From: Homoserinimonas sp044769865 | GTDB lineage: Bacteria; Actinomycetota; Actinomycetes; Actinomycetales; Microbacteriaceae | Direction: 5' to 3' | Length of the DNA: 64,000 bases | Assembly: GCF_044769865.1 (NCBI RefSeq) | Contig: NZ_JBIZWA010000002.1 | Span: 558,001 to 622,000, forward strand | Shown: piece by piece, positions 36,301 to 43,431 of the stretch | How the letters are laid out: every line of letters begins with the position of its first letter | Position numbering within the stretch: position 1 is the stretch's first letter | Translations under genes and position numbers: made by a program | Notes under the pieces: generated by a model | Told to the model about the DNA's origin: nothing | Databases searched by the model: none | What the model saw: the letters and a program-made list of their open reading frames with translations, nothing else

Positions 36301-36725
36301 TCGATGTCGGTCGTCGCGGGCGACGAGGCGAGCACTGGCACGCCCGCCGCGATCGCGTACTCCTTGGCGGTGACCTTGTTTCCCGCCATCTCGAGCACGC
36401 TGTCGCCCGGGCCGATGAAGGTGATGCCTGCGGCCGCCGCCTCGCGCGCCAACTCAGGGTTCTCGGAGAGGAAGCCGTAGCCCGGGTAGATGGCGTCGGC
36501 GCCGCTCAGCTTCGCGACGCGGATGATCTCGGAGACATCAAGGTACGCGCGAACCGGATGCCCCTTCTCGCCGATCAGGTAGGCCTCGTCAGCCTTCTGA
36601 CGGTGCAGCGACCCCCTGTCTTCGTAGGGGAAGACCGCGACGGTGCGCGCCCCCAACTCGTAGGCCGCTCTGAAGGCCCTGATGGCAATTTCGCCACGGT
36701 TGGCCACGAGAATCTTGGAGAACAT
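33321..36725 (-). CDS. pyc: Pyruvate carboxylase
   Basis: Biotin enzyme making oxaloacetate from pyruvate, bicarbonate and ATP. It has 1134 residues from ATG 36725 (GAAAGGGGCAGG upstream; family start MFSKILVANRGEIA). Domains in order: biotin carboxylase (about 1-450; AVAGGGGRGMRRV, FIEMNPRIQVEHTVTEEVT), carboxyltransferase (about 530-1000; LRGRNTVGYTPYP, HTHDTAGGQLATLLAAARAG) and biotinyl domain (about 1060-1134), with biotinylated Lys in EAMKMEASI. All core motifs are intact. It stands alone, divergent from the ParA-like gene. Confidence 0.97.
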   Translation of the reverse strand: MFSKILVANRGEIAIRAFRAAYELGARTVAVFPYEDRGSLHRQKADEAYLIGEKGHPVRAYLDVSEIIRVAKLSGADAIYPGYGFLSENPELAREAAAAGITFIGPGDSVLEMAGNKVTAKEYAIAAGVPVLASSPATTDIDVLVAAADEIGFPVFAKAVAGGGGRGMRRVNTREELRPALEEAMREADSAFGDPTMFVEQAVLRPRHIEVQILADTTGETVHLFERDCSIQRRNQKVVEIAPAPNLDEATRQALYRDAVAFAKSIGYVNAGTVEFLLDTEGERAGQHVFIEMNPRIQVEHTVTEEVTDVDLVQAQMRVAAGETLEQLKLTQGELRLHGSALQCRITTEDPTQGFRPDTGKITTYRSPGGGGIRLDGGTVATGSEISPHFDSMLVKMTCRGRDFAAAVGRARRGLAEFRIRGVSTNIPFIQAVLEDPEFISGDISTAFIDTRPHLLHAHPSRDRGTKILNWLADVTVNQPNGAAPVASAPIVKLPSIDLTQQPPAGSRQRLLELGPKGFATALREQKALAVTETTFRDAHQSLLATRVRTRDLVAVAPHVARLTPELLSVEAWGGATYDVALRFLGEDPWERLAALREALPNVAIQMLLRGRNTVGYTPYPTEVTDAFVREAAATGVDIFRIFDALNDVSQMRPAIDAVLETGTTLAEVALCYTGDLLDPAEDLYTLDYYLRLAEQIVESGAHILAIKDMAGLLRAGAAETLVSALRDRFDLPVHVHTHDTAGGQLATLLAAARAGADAVDVASAPMAGTTSQPSMSALVAALSHTGRDTGLSLSGVSDLEPYWEAVREVYAPFESGLAGPTGRVYHHEIPGGQLSNLRQQAIALGLGDQFERIEDAYAAANAMLGRPPKVTPSSKVVGDLALALVAADADPADFEANPQKYDIPDSVIGFMAGELGDLPGGWPEPFRSRVLEGRTVRVGLTDISEEDSAALDGTSGERRQALNRLLFPAPAAQFAEVREQYGDLSVVDTVDYLYGLRQGEEHIVEMERGVSLYVGLEAIGDADDKGMRTVMATMNGQLRPVFVRDRSIKVETRATEKADASKPGHVAAPFAGVVTLQVEEGATVQAGESVATIEAMKMEASITAGISGTVQRLAVKATSPVEGGDLLLEIVAD

Positions 36726-36832
36726 CCTGCCCCTTTCGCCGCACCCGCGCGGCACTGCACCCGATCACGACCGAGCGCAAAACACGAAGCGTGCCGGTGC
36801 GTCGGTAGTGGATGCGTCCAGACTACTGAAGG

Positions 36833-36847
36833 TAGAGTCTGCTGTTG
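36833..36847 (+). promoter_or_regulatory. Candidate -10 for a leaderless or near-leaderless ParA-like transcript
   Basis: TAGAGT at 36833-36838 and GTG at 36847, with eight bases between. An AAGGTAGAG stretch overlaps the same position and could instead act as a weak ribosome-binding site. Confidence 0.4.
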
Positions 36848-37635
36848 TGCATGTACTCAGCGTGAGCTCCCTCAAGGGGGGCGTCGGGAAGACCACTGTC
36901 ACGCTTGGCCTCGCATCTGCGGCGTTCGCCAAGGGGCTGCGCACCCTCGTCGTCGACCTCGACCCTCAGTCGGATGTCTCGACCGGCATGGACATCAACG
37001 TCGTGGGCCGGCTCAACATCGCCGACGTGCTCGCCTCCCCCAAGGAGAAGATCGTCAGGCAGGCGATCGCGCCGAGCGGCTGGACGAAGGGTCGCCCCGG
37101 CAAGATCGACGTGCTGATCGGAAGCCCGTCGGCCATCAACTTCGACGGACCACACCCGAGCATCCGGGATATCTGGAAGCTTGAGGAAGCGCTCGCGAAT
37201 GTCGAGGACGACTACGACCTCGTGCTGATCGACTGCGCCCCCTCGCTCAATGCCCTCACCAGAACGGCGTGGGCCGCGAGCGATCGCGTGACGGTCGTGA
37301 CAGAGCCAGGGCTCTTCTCGGTCGCCGCTGCCGACCGCGCGCTCCGTGCGATCGAAGAGATTCGACGTGGACTGAGCCCCCGGCTGCAGCCCCTCGGCAT
37401 CATTGTCAACCGTGCCCGCGTGCAGTCGCTCGAGCACCAGTTCCGCATCAAGGAGCTACGGGACATGTTCGGCCCCCTCGTGCTGAGCCCCCAGCTGCCA
37501 GAGCGGACCTCGCTGCAGCAGGCCCAGGGAGCCGCAAAGCCGCTCCACATGTGGCCCGGCGAGAGCGCACAGGAGATGGCGCGCAACTTCGATCAGTTGC
37601 TCGAGCGCGTCATGCGCACTGCCGGCTTGGTCTGA
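36847..37635 (+). CDS. Orphan ParA-family ATPase
   Basis: It has 262 residues from GTG 36847. I prefer this to an upstream frame because the protein then starts VHVLSVSSLKGGVGKTTVTL, the deviant Walker A motif at its normal N-terminal place. Walker A' TLVVDLDPQSDVSTGMDINV and Walker B YDLVLIDCAPSLNALTRTAW follow. No ParB gene or parS site is adjacent, so this is not the chromosome-segregation pair. In related Actinobacteria, ParA-like orphans sit beside the MerR/GarA block, as here. The function is unknown. Confidence 0.85.
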   Translation: MHVLSVSSLKGGVGKTTVTLGLASAAFAKGLRTLVVDLDPQSDVSTGMDINVVGRLNIADVLASPKEKIVRQAIAPSGWTKGRPGKIDVLIGSPSAINFDGPHPSIRDIWKLEEALANVEDDYDLVLIDCAPSLNALTRTAWAASDRVTVVTEPGLFSVAAADRALRAIEEIRRGLSPRLQPLGIIVNRARVQSLEHQFRIKELRDMFGPLVLSPQLPERTSLQQAQGAAKPLHMWPGESAQEMARNFDQLLERVMRTAGLV

Positions 37636-37693
37636 CTCGCCGGGTTTCGGTACGGCCCTGACGGGCGTACTCAACCCGCGGAGCAGAGCGGCG

Positions 37694-38242
37694 TCAGGAG
37701 GCCTTGGTAGCGCGGCGAGCGGCGAGCTCGTCCATCGCCTCGGGCTTGTCGGTCTCGAGCTCCACAAGGCTCGTCTCGACCTCGCGCAGTACCTTGCCGA
37801 CCGCAATGCCGAAGACGCCCTGGCCGCGGTTCACGAGGTCGATGACCTCGTCATTCGACGTGCAGAGGTAGACGCTTGCGCCGTCACTCATGAGGGTCGT
37901 CTGGGCGAGATCGTTGACGCCCGCCTCACGAAGCTGGTTGACAGCCGTGCGGATCTGCTGCAGCGAGATGCCCGTGTCGAGGAGTCGCTTGACGAGCTTG
38001 AGCACGAGGATGTCGCGGAAACCATAGAGGCGCTGCGACCCCGAACCGGCGGCACCGCGAACGGTCGGCTGCACGAGCTCGGTGCGGGCCCAGTAGTCGA
38101 GCTGGCGGTAGCTGATGCCGGCGGCGCGAGCCGCGACGGCACCGCGATAGCCGGAGGCGTCGTCGAGGTCGGGCAGGCCATCGGTGAAGAGGAGTCCGAG
38201 GTCGTAGCGAGACTCTTCGTTCCGATTGCTGAGTTCGCTCAT
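37694..38242 (-). CDS. MerR-family regulator (Rv1830-like)
   Basis: It has 182 residues. An N-terminal winged helix carries AAGISYRQLDYWARTELVQP and RLYGFRDILVLKLVKRLLD, followed by a dimerisation helix and a C-terminal region without obvious metal-binding Cys. Size and sequence match the second MerR protein of the GarA locus (Rv1830 in Mycobacterium). In mycobacteria a bifunctional nuclease gene lies between the two MerR genes; it is absent here. A large inverted repeat in front of the gene suggests autoregulation. GGAAGG precedes ATG 38242. Confidence 0.87.
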   Translation of the reverse strand: MSELSNRNEESRYDLGLLFTDGLPDLDDASGYRGAVAARAAGISYRQLDYWARTELVQPTVRGAAGSGSQRLYGFRDILVLKLVKRLLDTGISLQQIRTAVNQLREAGVNDLAQTTLMSDGASVYLCTSNDEVIDLVNRGQGVFGIAVGKVLREVETSLVELETDKPEAMDELAARRATKAS

Positions 38243-38280
38243 CTCGCTGTGCCTTCCACGATGGGTCTTGAATGCCTCAT

Positions 38281-38330
38281 GCCGCCGTCACGGCGGCAGA
38301 TCAACTTTCAACGTGAGGTTGAAGTTGATC
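38281..38330. promoter_or_regulatory. Hairpin and inverted repeat, probable MerR operator
   Basis: GATCAACTTTCAAC (38299-38312), five bases, then GTTGAAGTTGATC (38318-38330) form a 13-bp inverted repeat with one bulged T. It lies about 60-90 bases before the MerR gene start. A GC hairpin, GCCGCC GTCAC GGCGGC, sits beside it at 38281-38297. The inverted repeat has the size and symmetry of a dimeric regulator site. Its left arm recurs in front of ftsZ. Confidence 0.65.
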
Positions 38331-38425
38331 TTGCACCAACGCTACGAGCACTCGGGGTGATTGTTCGGCATTGAGCCGTGTCACCCGCGGCGTGTCGTCG
38401 CGGAGGCGGATGCGCTGACCCCAGC

Positions 38426-39154
38426 TTACGGGTCGAGACGCGAAAGCGCACCGCGAATGAGGCTGCTGCGCACAACCTCCAGCTGTCCCGCGATCTCGCG
38501 AGCAAGCTCGCTCGCCTTGGCCCGGCTGGAGGCGTCCTTGCGCCGAGACACGGGCATGAGCGCGCTCTCGATGAGACCCAACTCGCGTTCTGCGGCGGCG
38601 CGGAACCCCCTGAGGTGGCGCGGCTCGATGCCCGATCGCTTGAGCTCCACAAGGGCCGTGAGCACCCGGAGTGCGTCTTCTCCATAGACGTCTGCCGCGA
38701 CAATGAGCGACGACGAGACAGCATCGGAGAGCAACTGGGGTGTCGCGCCGGCCTCCCGCACGATCTCCTCGCGGCTGAAGCGACGCTCAGTCGACAGCAT
38801 TGAGGGCGCCGGCGTGCCCGGTACGCCGGGGAGTTCGGGCTGGCGCCCCGCATCGAGGTCGTCAAGGTAGCCCTTGATGACCTTGAGCGGCAGGTAGTGG
38901 TCGCGCTGCATCGTGAGCACGAGGCGAAGGCGCTCGACATCGTCGTGCGAGAACTTGCGGTAGCCCGATTCGGTGCGGGCCGGTGAAACGAGGCGCCGCT
39001 CCTCGAGGAAGCGCAGCTTCGAGGGCGTGAGGTCGGGAAACTCTGAGGTCAGGCGGGCCAGGACCTGCCCGATGCTGAGGAGCGGAGCGGAGGAACCGGT
39101 GAGCGCCCCCTGCGCCTCGGGAAGGACCTTGACCTGGGCCGCGGCCCGGGCCAC
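38426..39154 (-). CDS. ftsR: MerR-family regulator, FtsR-like (Rv1828/Cg1631 type)
   Basis: It has 242 residues. The winged helix lies at 26-95 (LSIGQVLARLTSEFPDLTPS, KLRFLEERRLVSPARTESGY, RKFSHDDVERL), followed by a long C-terminal effector-type domain with a SRAKASELAREIAG helix. Position directly after a GarA/OdhI-like FHA gene identifies it as the counterpart of Rv1828 and of C. glutamicum FtsR, the known activator of ftsZ. The start GTG overlaps the FHA gene stop (TAGTG), so the two are translationally coupled. Activation of ftsZ here is an inference supported by a shared site. Confidence 0.85.
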   Translation of the reverse strand: MARAAAQVKVLPEAQGALTGSSAPLLSIGQVLARLTSEFPDLTPSKLRFLEERRLVSPARTESGYRKFSHDDVERLRLVLTMQRDHYLPLKVIKGYLDDLDAGRQPELPGVPGTPAPSMLSTERRFSREEIVREAGATPQLLSDAVSSSLIVAADVYGEDALRVLTALVELKRSGIEPRHLRGFRAAAERELGLIESALMPVSRRKDASSRAKASELAREIAGQLEVVRSSLIRGALSRLDP

Positions 39155-39708
39155 TAGCTCCCCGCCCGCGACGCGAGGTCGACGCGCGAGGCGTAGAAGG
39201 TGAGCCGGAACTTGCCGATCTGGACCTCCGAGCCATCCGTCAGCGCGGCCGAATCGACACGCACGCCGTCGAAATAGGTGCCGTTAAGCGAGCCGAGGTC
39301 GCGGATCTCGAACGAGCTTCCCGTGCGCACGAACTGCGAGTGCTTGCGCGACACCGTGACGTCGTCGAGGAAGATGTCGGCATCCGGGTGCCGACCCACG
39401 GTCGTGAGGTCGGAGTCGAGCAGGAAGCGAGCGCCGATGTTTGGGCCGCGCCTGACGATGAGGAGCGCGGAGCGCGACGGCAGTGCGCCCACTGCCTCGA
39501 GTTCCTCCGGCGTGACATCTCCGCTCAGGGCAGCCAACTGGGACTCGAACTCGGGACCGAAGTGCGCGGTCGTGTCGACCGTGCTGGCCTCACGCTGCTG
39601 CGGCGTGACGGCAACCGTGTCACTCGAGACGGGCTCGGGCCGCACCTCCGGCGAGGGAGCGGGACGACCGGCCTTCGGGTCATGCGGCGACGGCGTCGAA
39701 TCGACCAT
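39154..39708 (-). CDS. garA: GarA/OdhI-like FHA-domain regulator
   Basis: Phosphopeptide-binding regulator that in Actinobacteria controls 2-oxoglutarate metabolism, with its binding site occupied by its own N-terminus after phosphorylation. It has 184 residues. The phospho-acceptor segment is TVDTTAHF (43-50), corresponding to the ETTS motif of GarA. The FHA fold covers about 90-165, with TVGRHPDADIFLDDVTVSRK and HSQFVRTGSSFEIRDLGSLN, then GTYFDGVRV (all key Arg, Ser, His and Asn residues present). AGGGAGG precedes ATG 39708. The PASTA kinase at 24-26 kb, or another kinase, is the probable partner. Confidence 0.9.
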   Translation of the reverse strand: MVDSTPSPHDPKAGRPAPSPEVRPEPVSSDTVAVTPQQREASTVDTTAHFGPEFESQLAALSGDVTPEELEAVGALPSRSALLIVRRGPNIGARFLLDSDLTTVGRHPDADIFLDDVTVSRKHSQFVRTGSSFEIRDLGSLNGTYFDGVRVDSAALTDGSEVQIGKFRLTFYASRVDLASRAGS

Positions 39709-39726
39709 GTGAACCTCCCTAGCTCG

Positions 39727-40344
39727 TTAGCGTCCCAGCGTATCGGATTCCGGCAACTCGTCGGGAGTCGAATTTGCCGTGAGCCGAGCGGCCTGCCGGG
39801 CATAGACGATGGCGGCCCACCAGTAGATGAACGCGCCCCACAGTCCGAAGGCCCAGCCGAGCGGATCTGCGATGGGCGCGGCCACGGGGATTGCCTGCCC
39901 CAGCATGAGGAGGGGGAAGGCGTAGAGCAGGCAGAACGTCGCGAGCTTGCCCATGTGATGCACGGGCAGTGGCCCGTACCCGTGGTTGGCGAGCACGACA
40001 CCGACCGCGAGCAGGAACACGTCGCGGGCCACGACGACGGCGACGAGCCACCACGGCAGCACGTCCCTGAGCGCGAGCCCGAGGAGCGCGGCGAAGATGA
40101 AGAGCCGGTCGGCCGCCGGGTCGAGGACCTGTCCCAGCTTCGTCATCTGGTTGAAGCGACGCGCGATGACGCCGTCGAGGTAGTCGGTGATGCTCGAGAT
40201 CGCCAGGACGACGAGTGCCGCGACGTCGTCGCCGCGGGCGACGAACACAAGGAAGACCGGCACCATGAGCAGCCGCAGCATGCTCAGCACATTGGGGACC
40301 GTGAACACGCGACCCGAGACGGAACCGCTCGACACATCCTCCAC
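39727..40344 (-). CDS. CDP-alcohol phosphatidyltransferase family membrane protein
   Basis: Phospholipid synthase of the PgsA/CLS type. From GTG 40344 (CGGAG upstream) it has 205 residues; the frame to 40410 would add 22 non-family residues. The signature D-x2-DG-x2-AR-x8-G-x3-D-x3-D is seen as DYLDGVIARRFNQMTKLGQ followed by VLDPAADR. About five or six membrane helices are visible. Whether it makes phosphatidylglycerol phosphate or cardiolipin cannot be decided. It is the first gene of an apparent operon with garA and ftsR, 18 bases apart. Confidence 0.88.
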   Translation of the reverse strand: MEDVSSGSVSGRVFTVPNVLSMLRLLMVPVFLVFVARGDDVAALVVLAISSITDYLDGVIARRFNQMTKLGQVLDPAADRLFIFAALLGLALRDVLPWWLVAVVVARDVFLLAVGVVLANHGYGPLPVHHMGKLATFCLLYAFPLLMLGQAIPVAAPIADPLGWAFGLWGAFIYWWAAIVYARQAARLTANSTPDELPESDTLGR

Positions 40345-40451
40345 AGCTCCGAGTCTACCGAGTGCGGCAGGCACGATCAGGGCAGGTGCCGGTGGGGCGA
40401 CGGATGCCACGGCACGCCAGCAAACAGCCGGGGACGCTCAGGCCCCCGGAG

Positions 40452-40465
40452 TACGCTCGAGGGCA
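40452..40465 (+). promoter_or_regulatory. -10 element for a leaderless transcript (LRV protein)
   Basis: TACGCT at 40452-40457, seven bases, then ATG at 40465. No separate Shine-Dalgarno is convincing (GAGGG is only 1 base from the ATG). Confidence 0.5.
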
Positions 40466-40908
40466 TGTCGTGCATCCGTTTCAACACTCCAGCCCAGAGG
40501 GAGGCGATGCGAGAACTCGCCCCCGCCATGCTCACCGCTGAAGAGGCGGCCCGACTGCACCCGGCTCCCCCCGTGACGGCGAGCAAGCTTCGCCGCCTGC
40601 GGCTGCTTGCCAAGGACCCGAACCCGCGCATCCGCGAGAGTGCCGCGAGCAACTACAACACCCCGGAGGACGTGCTCGCCGAGCTCGCGCGCGACCCCGA
40701 TGAGAAGGTGCGCGAGAGTGTCGCCCGCAATGAGCGCGCATCGTGCGAGGTGCTGCGCAGCATGGCCGAGGACCCCTCCGAACAGGTGCGCGGATGGCTC
40801 GCCGTCAACTACCACGTGCCCGCCGACGTCATGCACCGACTCTCAGCCGATCCCAGCGACACGGTGCGCAAGCTCGTGCGTTGGAAGGGCTCCCTCGTCG
40901 ACGCCTGA
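40465..40908 (+). CDS. LRV/HEAT-like repeat protein of unknown function
   Basis: It has 147 residues. From residue 50 there are four helical repeats of 23-26 residues, each opening with a DP-x3-VR or DP-x3-IR turn: DPNPRIRESAASNYNTPEDV, DPDEKVRESVARNERASCEV, DPSEQVRGWLAVNYHVPADV and DPSDTVRKLV. This is the leucine-rich-variant pattern found in small proteins thought to be protein or nucleic-acid binders. There are no cysteines for the [4Fe-4S] cluster of the classical LRV protein beyond C3 and one in repeat two, so a cluster is unlikely. The upstream in-frame extension to 39340 is antisense to garA and the phosphatidyltransferase gene and is not real. Confidence 0.75.
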   Translation: MSCIRFNTPAQREAMRELAPAMLTAEEAARLHPAPPVTASKLRRLRLLAKDPNPRIRESAASNYNTPEDVLAELARDPDEKVRESVARNERASCEVLRSMAEDPSEQVRGWLAVNYHVPADVMHRLSADPSDTVRKLVRWKGSLVDA

Positions 40909-40928
40909 GCGCAGCCGCCAGCAGACGA

Positions 40929-41666
40929 GTGCCATCGAGACGCAAGTGGTTCGGGATCGCGAGGATCATCGCCGCGATCACGGCCATCGTCGCGCTCATC
41001 GGTGATGTGAACTTCACGATCGGCACGAGCCCCTTCGCGATCGGCAACTTCTTCAGCTACTTCACGGTGCAGAGCATGATGCTCGCCGTCATCGTGTTCT
41101 CGACCGCGGCGGTCATCGCGCTCAGGCAGCCCAGGGATCCCGTGTGGCTCGACCAGGTGCGCGCGCTCGTGACGACCTACGTCACGGTCTCGGGGATCGT
41201 CTTCGCCGTGCTGCTGGTCGAGGGCACGACGCGGGGGGTTCCCGTGTGGGCGCCGTGGTCGAGCCAGATCCTGCACTTCGTGCTGCCCGCCTATGCCCTG
41301 CTCGACTGGTGGCTCGCGCCCGGCAGGGAGGTGCCGTGGAAGACCCTCGGGATCGTCATGCTGTTTCCCGCAGTGTGGGTCATCTACACGATGATCCGCG
41401 GGTCACAGGTCTATTGGTATCCCTACTTCTTCCTCGACCCTGCCCTCGTCGAGATCCCGTTCGAACTCGCGCTCTACCTGCTCGCGATCGTCGCGGTGTT
41501 CTCGCTCATCGTCGCGCTGCTGATCGCGCTCAGCCGTCGACACCATCCGAGGGGCCCGGTGACACGAGCGACGGGTCGAGGAACGGTTCGAGGCTCGCGA
41601 GCGCCGCGTCGAGGAACTCTTGGTCGGAGTACTCGGCGAGTCGGGCCGCAGCCTCACCGCCCGTGA
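40929..41666 (+). CDS. Pr6Pr family (FAR-17a/AIG1-like) membrane protein
   Basis: Six-helix membrane protein of unknown function. From GTG 40929 it has 245 residues: helices with IIAAITAIVALIGDVNFTIG, GNFFSYFTVQSMMLAVIVF, YVTVSGIVFAVLLVEGT, WSSQILHFVLPAYALLDWW, FPAVWVIYTMIRGSQVYWYP and ALYLLAIVAVFSLIVALLIA. HF in the fourth helix and YWYPYFFLD are family hallmarks. The last 45 or so residues (Arg/Gly/Thr rich) are read antisense through the end of the amine oxidase gene, so either the true stop is unusually placed or the genes overlap tail to tail by 137 bases. The start has a weak ribosome-binding site. Confidence 0.72.
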   Translation: MPSRRKWFGIARIIAAITAIVALIGDVNFTIGTSPFAIGNFFSYFTVQSMMLAVIVFSTAAVIALRQPRDPVWLDQVRALVTTYVTVSGIVFAVLLVEGTTRGVPVWAPWSSQILHFVLPAYALLDWWLAPGREVPWKTLGIVMLFPAVWVIYTMIRGSQVYWYPYFFLDPALVEIPFELALYLLAIVAVFSLIVALLIALSRRHHPRGPVTRATGRGTVRGSRAPRRGTLGRSTRRVGPQPHRP

Positions 41667-42972
41667 GGCCCACGAGGATCGGCTCCCCCGTCGAGGGCAT
41701 GAGATTGATCCAGAGTGGGAAGTCGGAGTCGCCGTCGACGACGCTCCAGCGCGTGGCATCCGTCGACCAGAAGGGCTCATCGAAGCGGATGACGACCCGC
41801 TCGTGCAGGCCCATGCCGAGCGCGCTGATGGCGCCGCGGTGCTCGAAGGGAAGCGGCGGCTCGAACTCGATCGCGCCAGCCTTGAGCACGCCGAGGGGCA
41901 CGGTGACGACGACGCGCTCGGCCGAGTAGGACTCCCCGCGCGCAAGCCGGAGGCTCACGCCCCGCTCGGTCGTCGTGATGTGCGAGACGGTGCTCGAGGG
42001 CAGGATGTCGATGCCCTCGAGTTCGCCCGCGACCAGGTCGTCGAAGGCCCCCACGACGAGGGAGTCACCCTCGCGCAGTGCGAGCACCGGCTCGGAGAAC
42101 CACGACGACAGCTCGTCGGCGTCGGCACCGGATGCGAGCACGACGTCGGACAGGACGTAGTTCTCGAGCAGGTCGGCCTCGGAGACGCCCTCCGGCGAGG
42201 CCGCCTGGCTCACGTCGCCCTCCCCCGACTCCACGATCGCATCGGCGATCGATAGGTCCGAGAGCTGGCCGGCCGCCCATTCCCGCGCCGACTCCAGCGC
42301 GTCGGCAGGAGCCTCGGAGGGCTCGACGACCGCGCCCGCCCGCGTGCGCCGCTCGACCGACGCCGCGATCGGCACGGTCTCGATCCCGGCATCCGTCAGC
42401 GACATCGAGACGGAGTTCGACCGCGGGTCATGCACGAGCGCCGCGCCCAACTCGACGGGGAACGGCCACTCCTCGCCCGACACGGAACGGATGCGCCCGC
42501 CCGCACGTTCGCGCCCCTCGATGACGACGACATCAAAGCCCGCATCCGTCAAGATTCTCGCGGCGGTTGCCCCCGCGAGGCCCGCGCCCACGACCGCGAC
42601 CCGCTCGCCGGGTTCGGCCCGCAGGAGCACGTCGCTCGCCGCGCGGCGGCCCGAGGCGCGCGCACCCTGCACCGTGCCGGCCCCCACGGCAGCCGTGTGC
42701 TCGCCCGCGAAGAAGATGCGGCCATCGACGGGCTCGCAGAGCACCGTGCGGTGCTCGGGGGTCGCGCCGACCGGGAGGTAGCTCACGGCACCCAGGGTGA
42801 AGGCGTCGCCGCCCCAGTTGCTGCGCTCGAAGGCGCTCGGCTGCGGGATGTTCGACCGCGTCGGCGGCACGCTCGGCGTCGGCTGCGGCTCGGCCTCGGT
42901 GCAGGCCGCGACGGCAAGCATGGTCAGCCCGGAGACCGAGCCGACGATGAAGGATCGCCGCGTGATTGACAT
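41530..42972 (-). CDS. Exported flavin-containing amine oxidase, Tat lipoprotein
   Basis: FAD enzyme of the monoamine oxidase/protoporphyrinogen oxidase superfamily. It has 480 residues. The N-terminus has a twin-arginine motif (MSITRRSFIVGS), a hydrophobic stretch and a lipobox LAVAAC, so it is probably exported folded and lipid-anchored. The FAD dinucleotide fold is VAVVGAGLAGATAARILTDA followed by VVIEGRERAGGRI. The FAD-binding C-terminal part has PILVGLTGGEAAARLAEYSD. An unusual Asp/Glu/Ser-rich insert lies in the middle. The substrate is unknown. TACAGT, eight bases before the ATG, suggests a nearly leaderless mRNA. Confidence 0.85.
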   Translation of the reverse strand: MSITRRSFIVGSVSGLTMLAVAACTEAEPQPTPSVPPTRSNIPQPSAFERSNWGGDAFTLGAVSYLPVGATPEHRTVLCEPVDGRIFFAGEHTAAVGAGTVQGARASGRRAASDVLLRAEPGERVAVVGAGLAGATAARILTDAGFDVVVIEGRERAGGRIRSVSGEEWPFPVELGAALVHDPRSNSVSMSLTDAGIETVPIAASVERRTRAGAVVEPSEAPADALESAREWAAGQLSDLSIADAIVESGEGDVSQAASPEGVSEADLLENYVLSDVVLASGADADELSSWFSEPVLALREGDSLVVGAFDDLVAGELEGIDILPSSTVSHITTTERGVSLRLARGESYSAERVVVTVPLGVLKAGAIEFEPPLPFEHRGAISALGMGLHERVVIRFDEPFWSTDATRWSVVDGDSDFPLWINLMPSTGEPILVGLTGGEAAARLAEYSDQEFLDAALASLEPFLDPSLVSPGPSDGVDG

Positions 42973-42986
42973 CGTGGGTCACTGTA
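42972..42986 (-). promoter_or_regulatory. Candidate -10 for a near-leaderless amine oxidase transcript
   Basis: On the minus strand, TACAGT (42986-42981), eight bases, then ATG at 42972. GTGACC is the only purine-rich stretch between them. Confidence 0.4.
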
Positions 42987-43023
42987 TCGCCGGAGTGCGG
43001 GAAGCTCCAGCGAGGCACGCGGC

Positions 43024-43036
43024 TACGCTGGCATCG
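43024..43036 (+). promoter_or_regulatory. -10 element for a leaderless transcript (S4 protein)
   Basis: TACGCT at 43024-43029, exactly six bases, then GTG at 43036. No Shine-Dalgarno. The amine oxidase promoter lies on the opposite strand of the same 63-base gap. Confidence 0.6.
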
Positions 43037-43431
43037 TGGAGGCAACGAGTGCGCGCGTCGACAGCTGGCTGTGGGCCATCCGCGTCTACAAGACACGATC
43101 GGCCGCGACATCCGCCTGCCGTGCCGGCCATGTGAGGGTCGGCGGCGAACGGGTCAAGGCGGCCCAGGCCGTGCGCATCGGCGATGAGGTGCGCGTGCGC
43201 ATCGCCGGCTTCGACCGCACCTTCATCGTGCGCAGGCTCATCGCGAAGCGCGTCGGGGCGCCCGAGGCGGCCACTGCCTACGACGAGACGACGCCGCCTC
43301 CCCCGCCGAGGGAGGAACGACCGCTGGCCCCGGTGCGCGACCGCGGAGCCGGGCGCCCCACCAAGCGGGAGCGCCGCGAACTCGAGCGGCTGCGCGGCCG
43401 GGGCCAGGATCAGCGCGAGGACGAGGTCTAG
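43036..43431 (+). CDS. S4-domain RNA-binding protein (Hsp15-like)
   Basis: It has 131 residues from GTG 43036. The S4 domain covers residues 6-65 (ARVDSWLWAIRVYKTRSAAT, RAGHVRVGGERVKAAQAVRI, GDEVRVRIAGFDRTFIVRRL). A Pro/Arg/Glu-rich basic tail ends RPTKRERRELERLRGRGQDQ, typical of actinobacterial Hsp15 homologues, which in E. coli rescue stalled 50S subunits with attached peptidyl-tRNA. Its stop overlaps that of the GAPDH gene by 4 bases, convergent. Confidence 0.88.
   Translation: MEATSARVDSWLWAIRVYKTRSAATSACRAGHVRVGGERVKAAQAVRIGDEVRVRIAGFDRTFIVRRLIAKRVGAPEAATAYDETTPPPPPREERPLAPVRDRGAGRPTKRERRELERLRGRGQDQREDEV

Noticed and set aside
36726..36846. parS-like site near the ParA-like gene
   Set aside because: No TGTTTCACGTGAAACA-like palindrome is present, and no ParB gene is adjacent.
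33528..37184. Plus-strand open frame of 1218 codons opposite pyruvate carboxylase
   Set aside because: Antisense shadow of pyc, which has every biotin-carboxylase, transferase and biotinyl motif in the minus frame.
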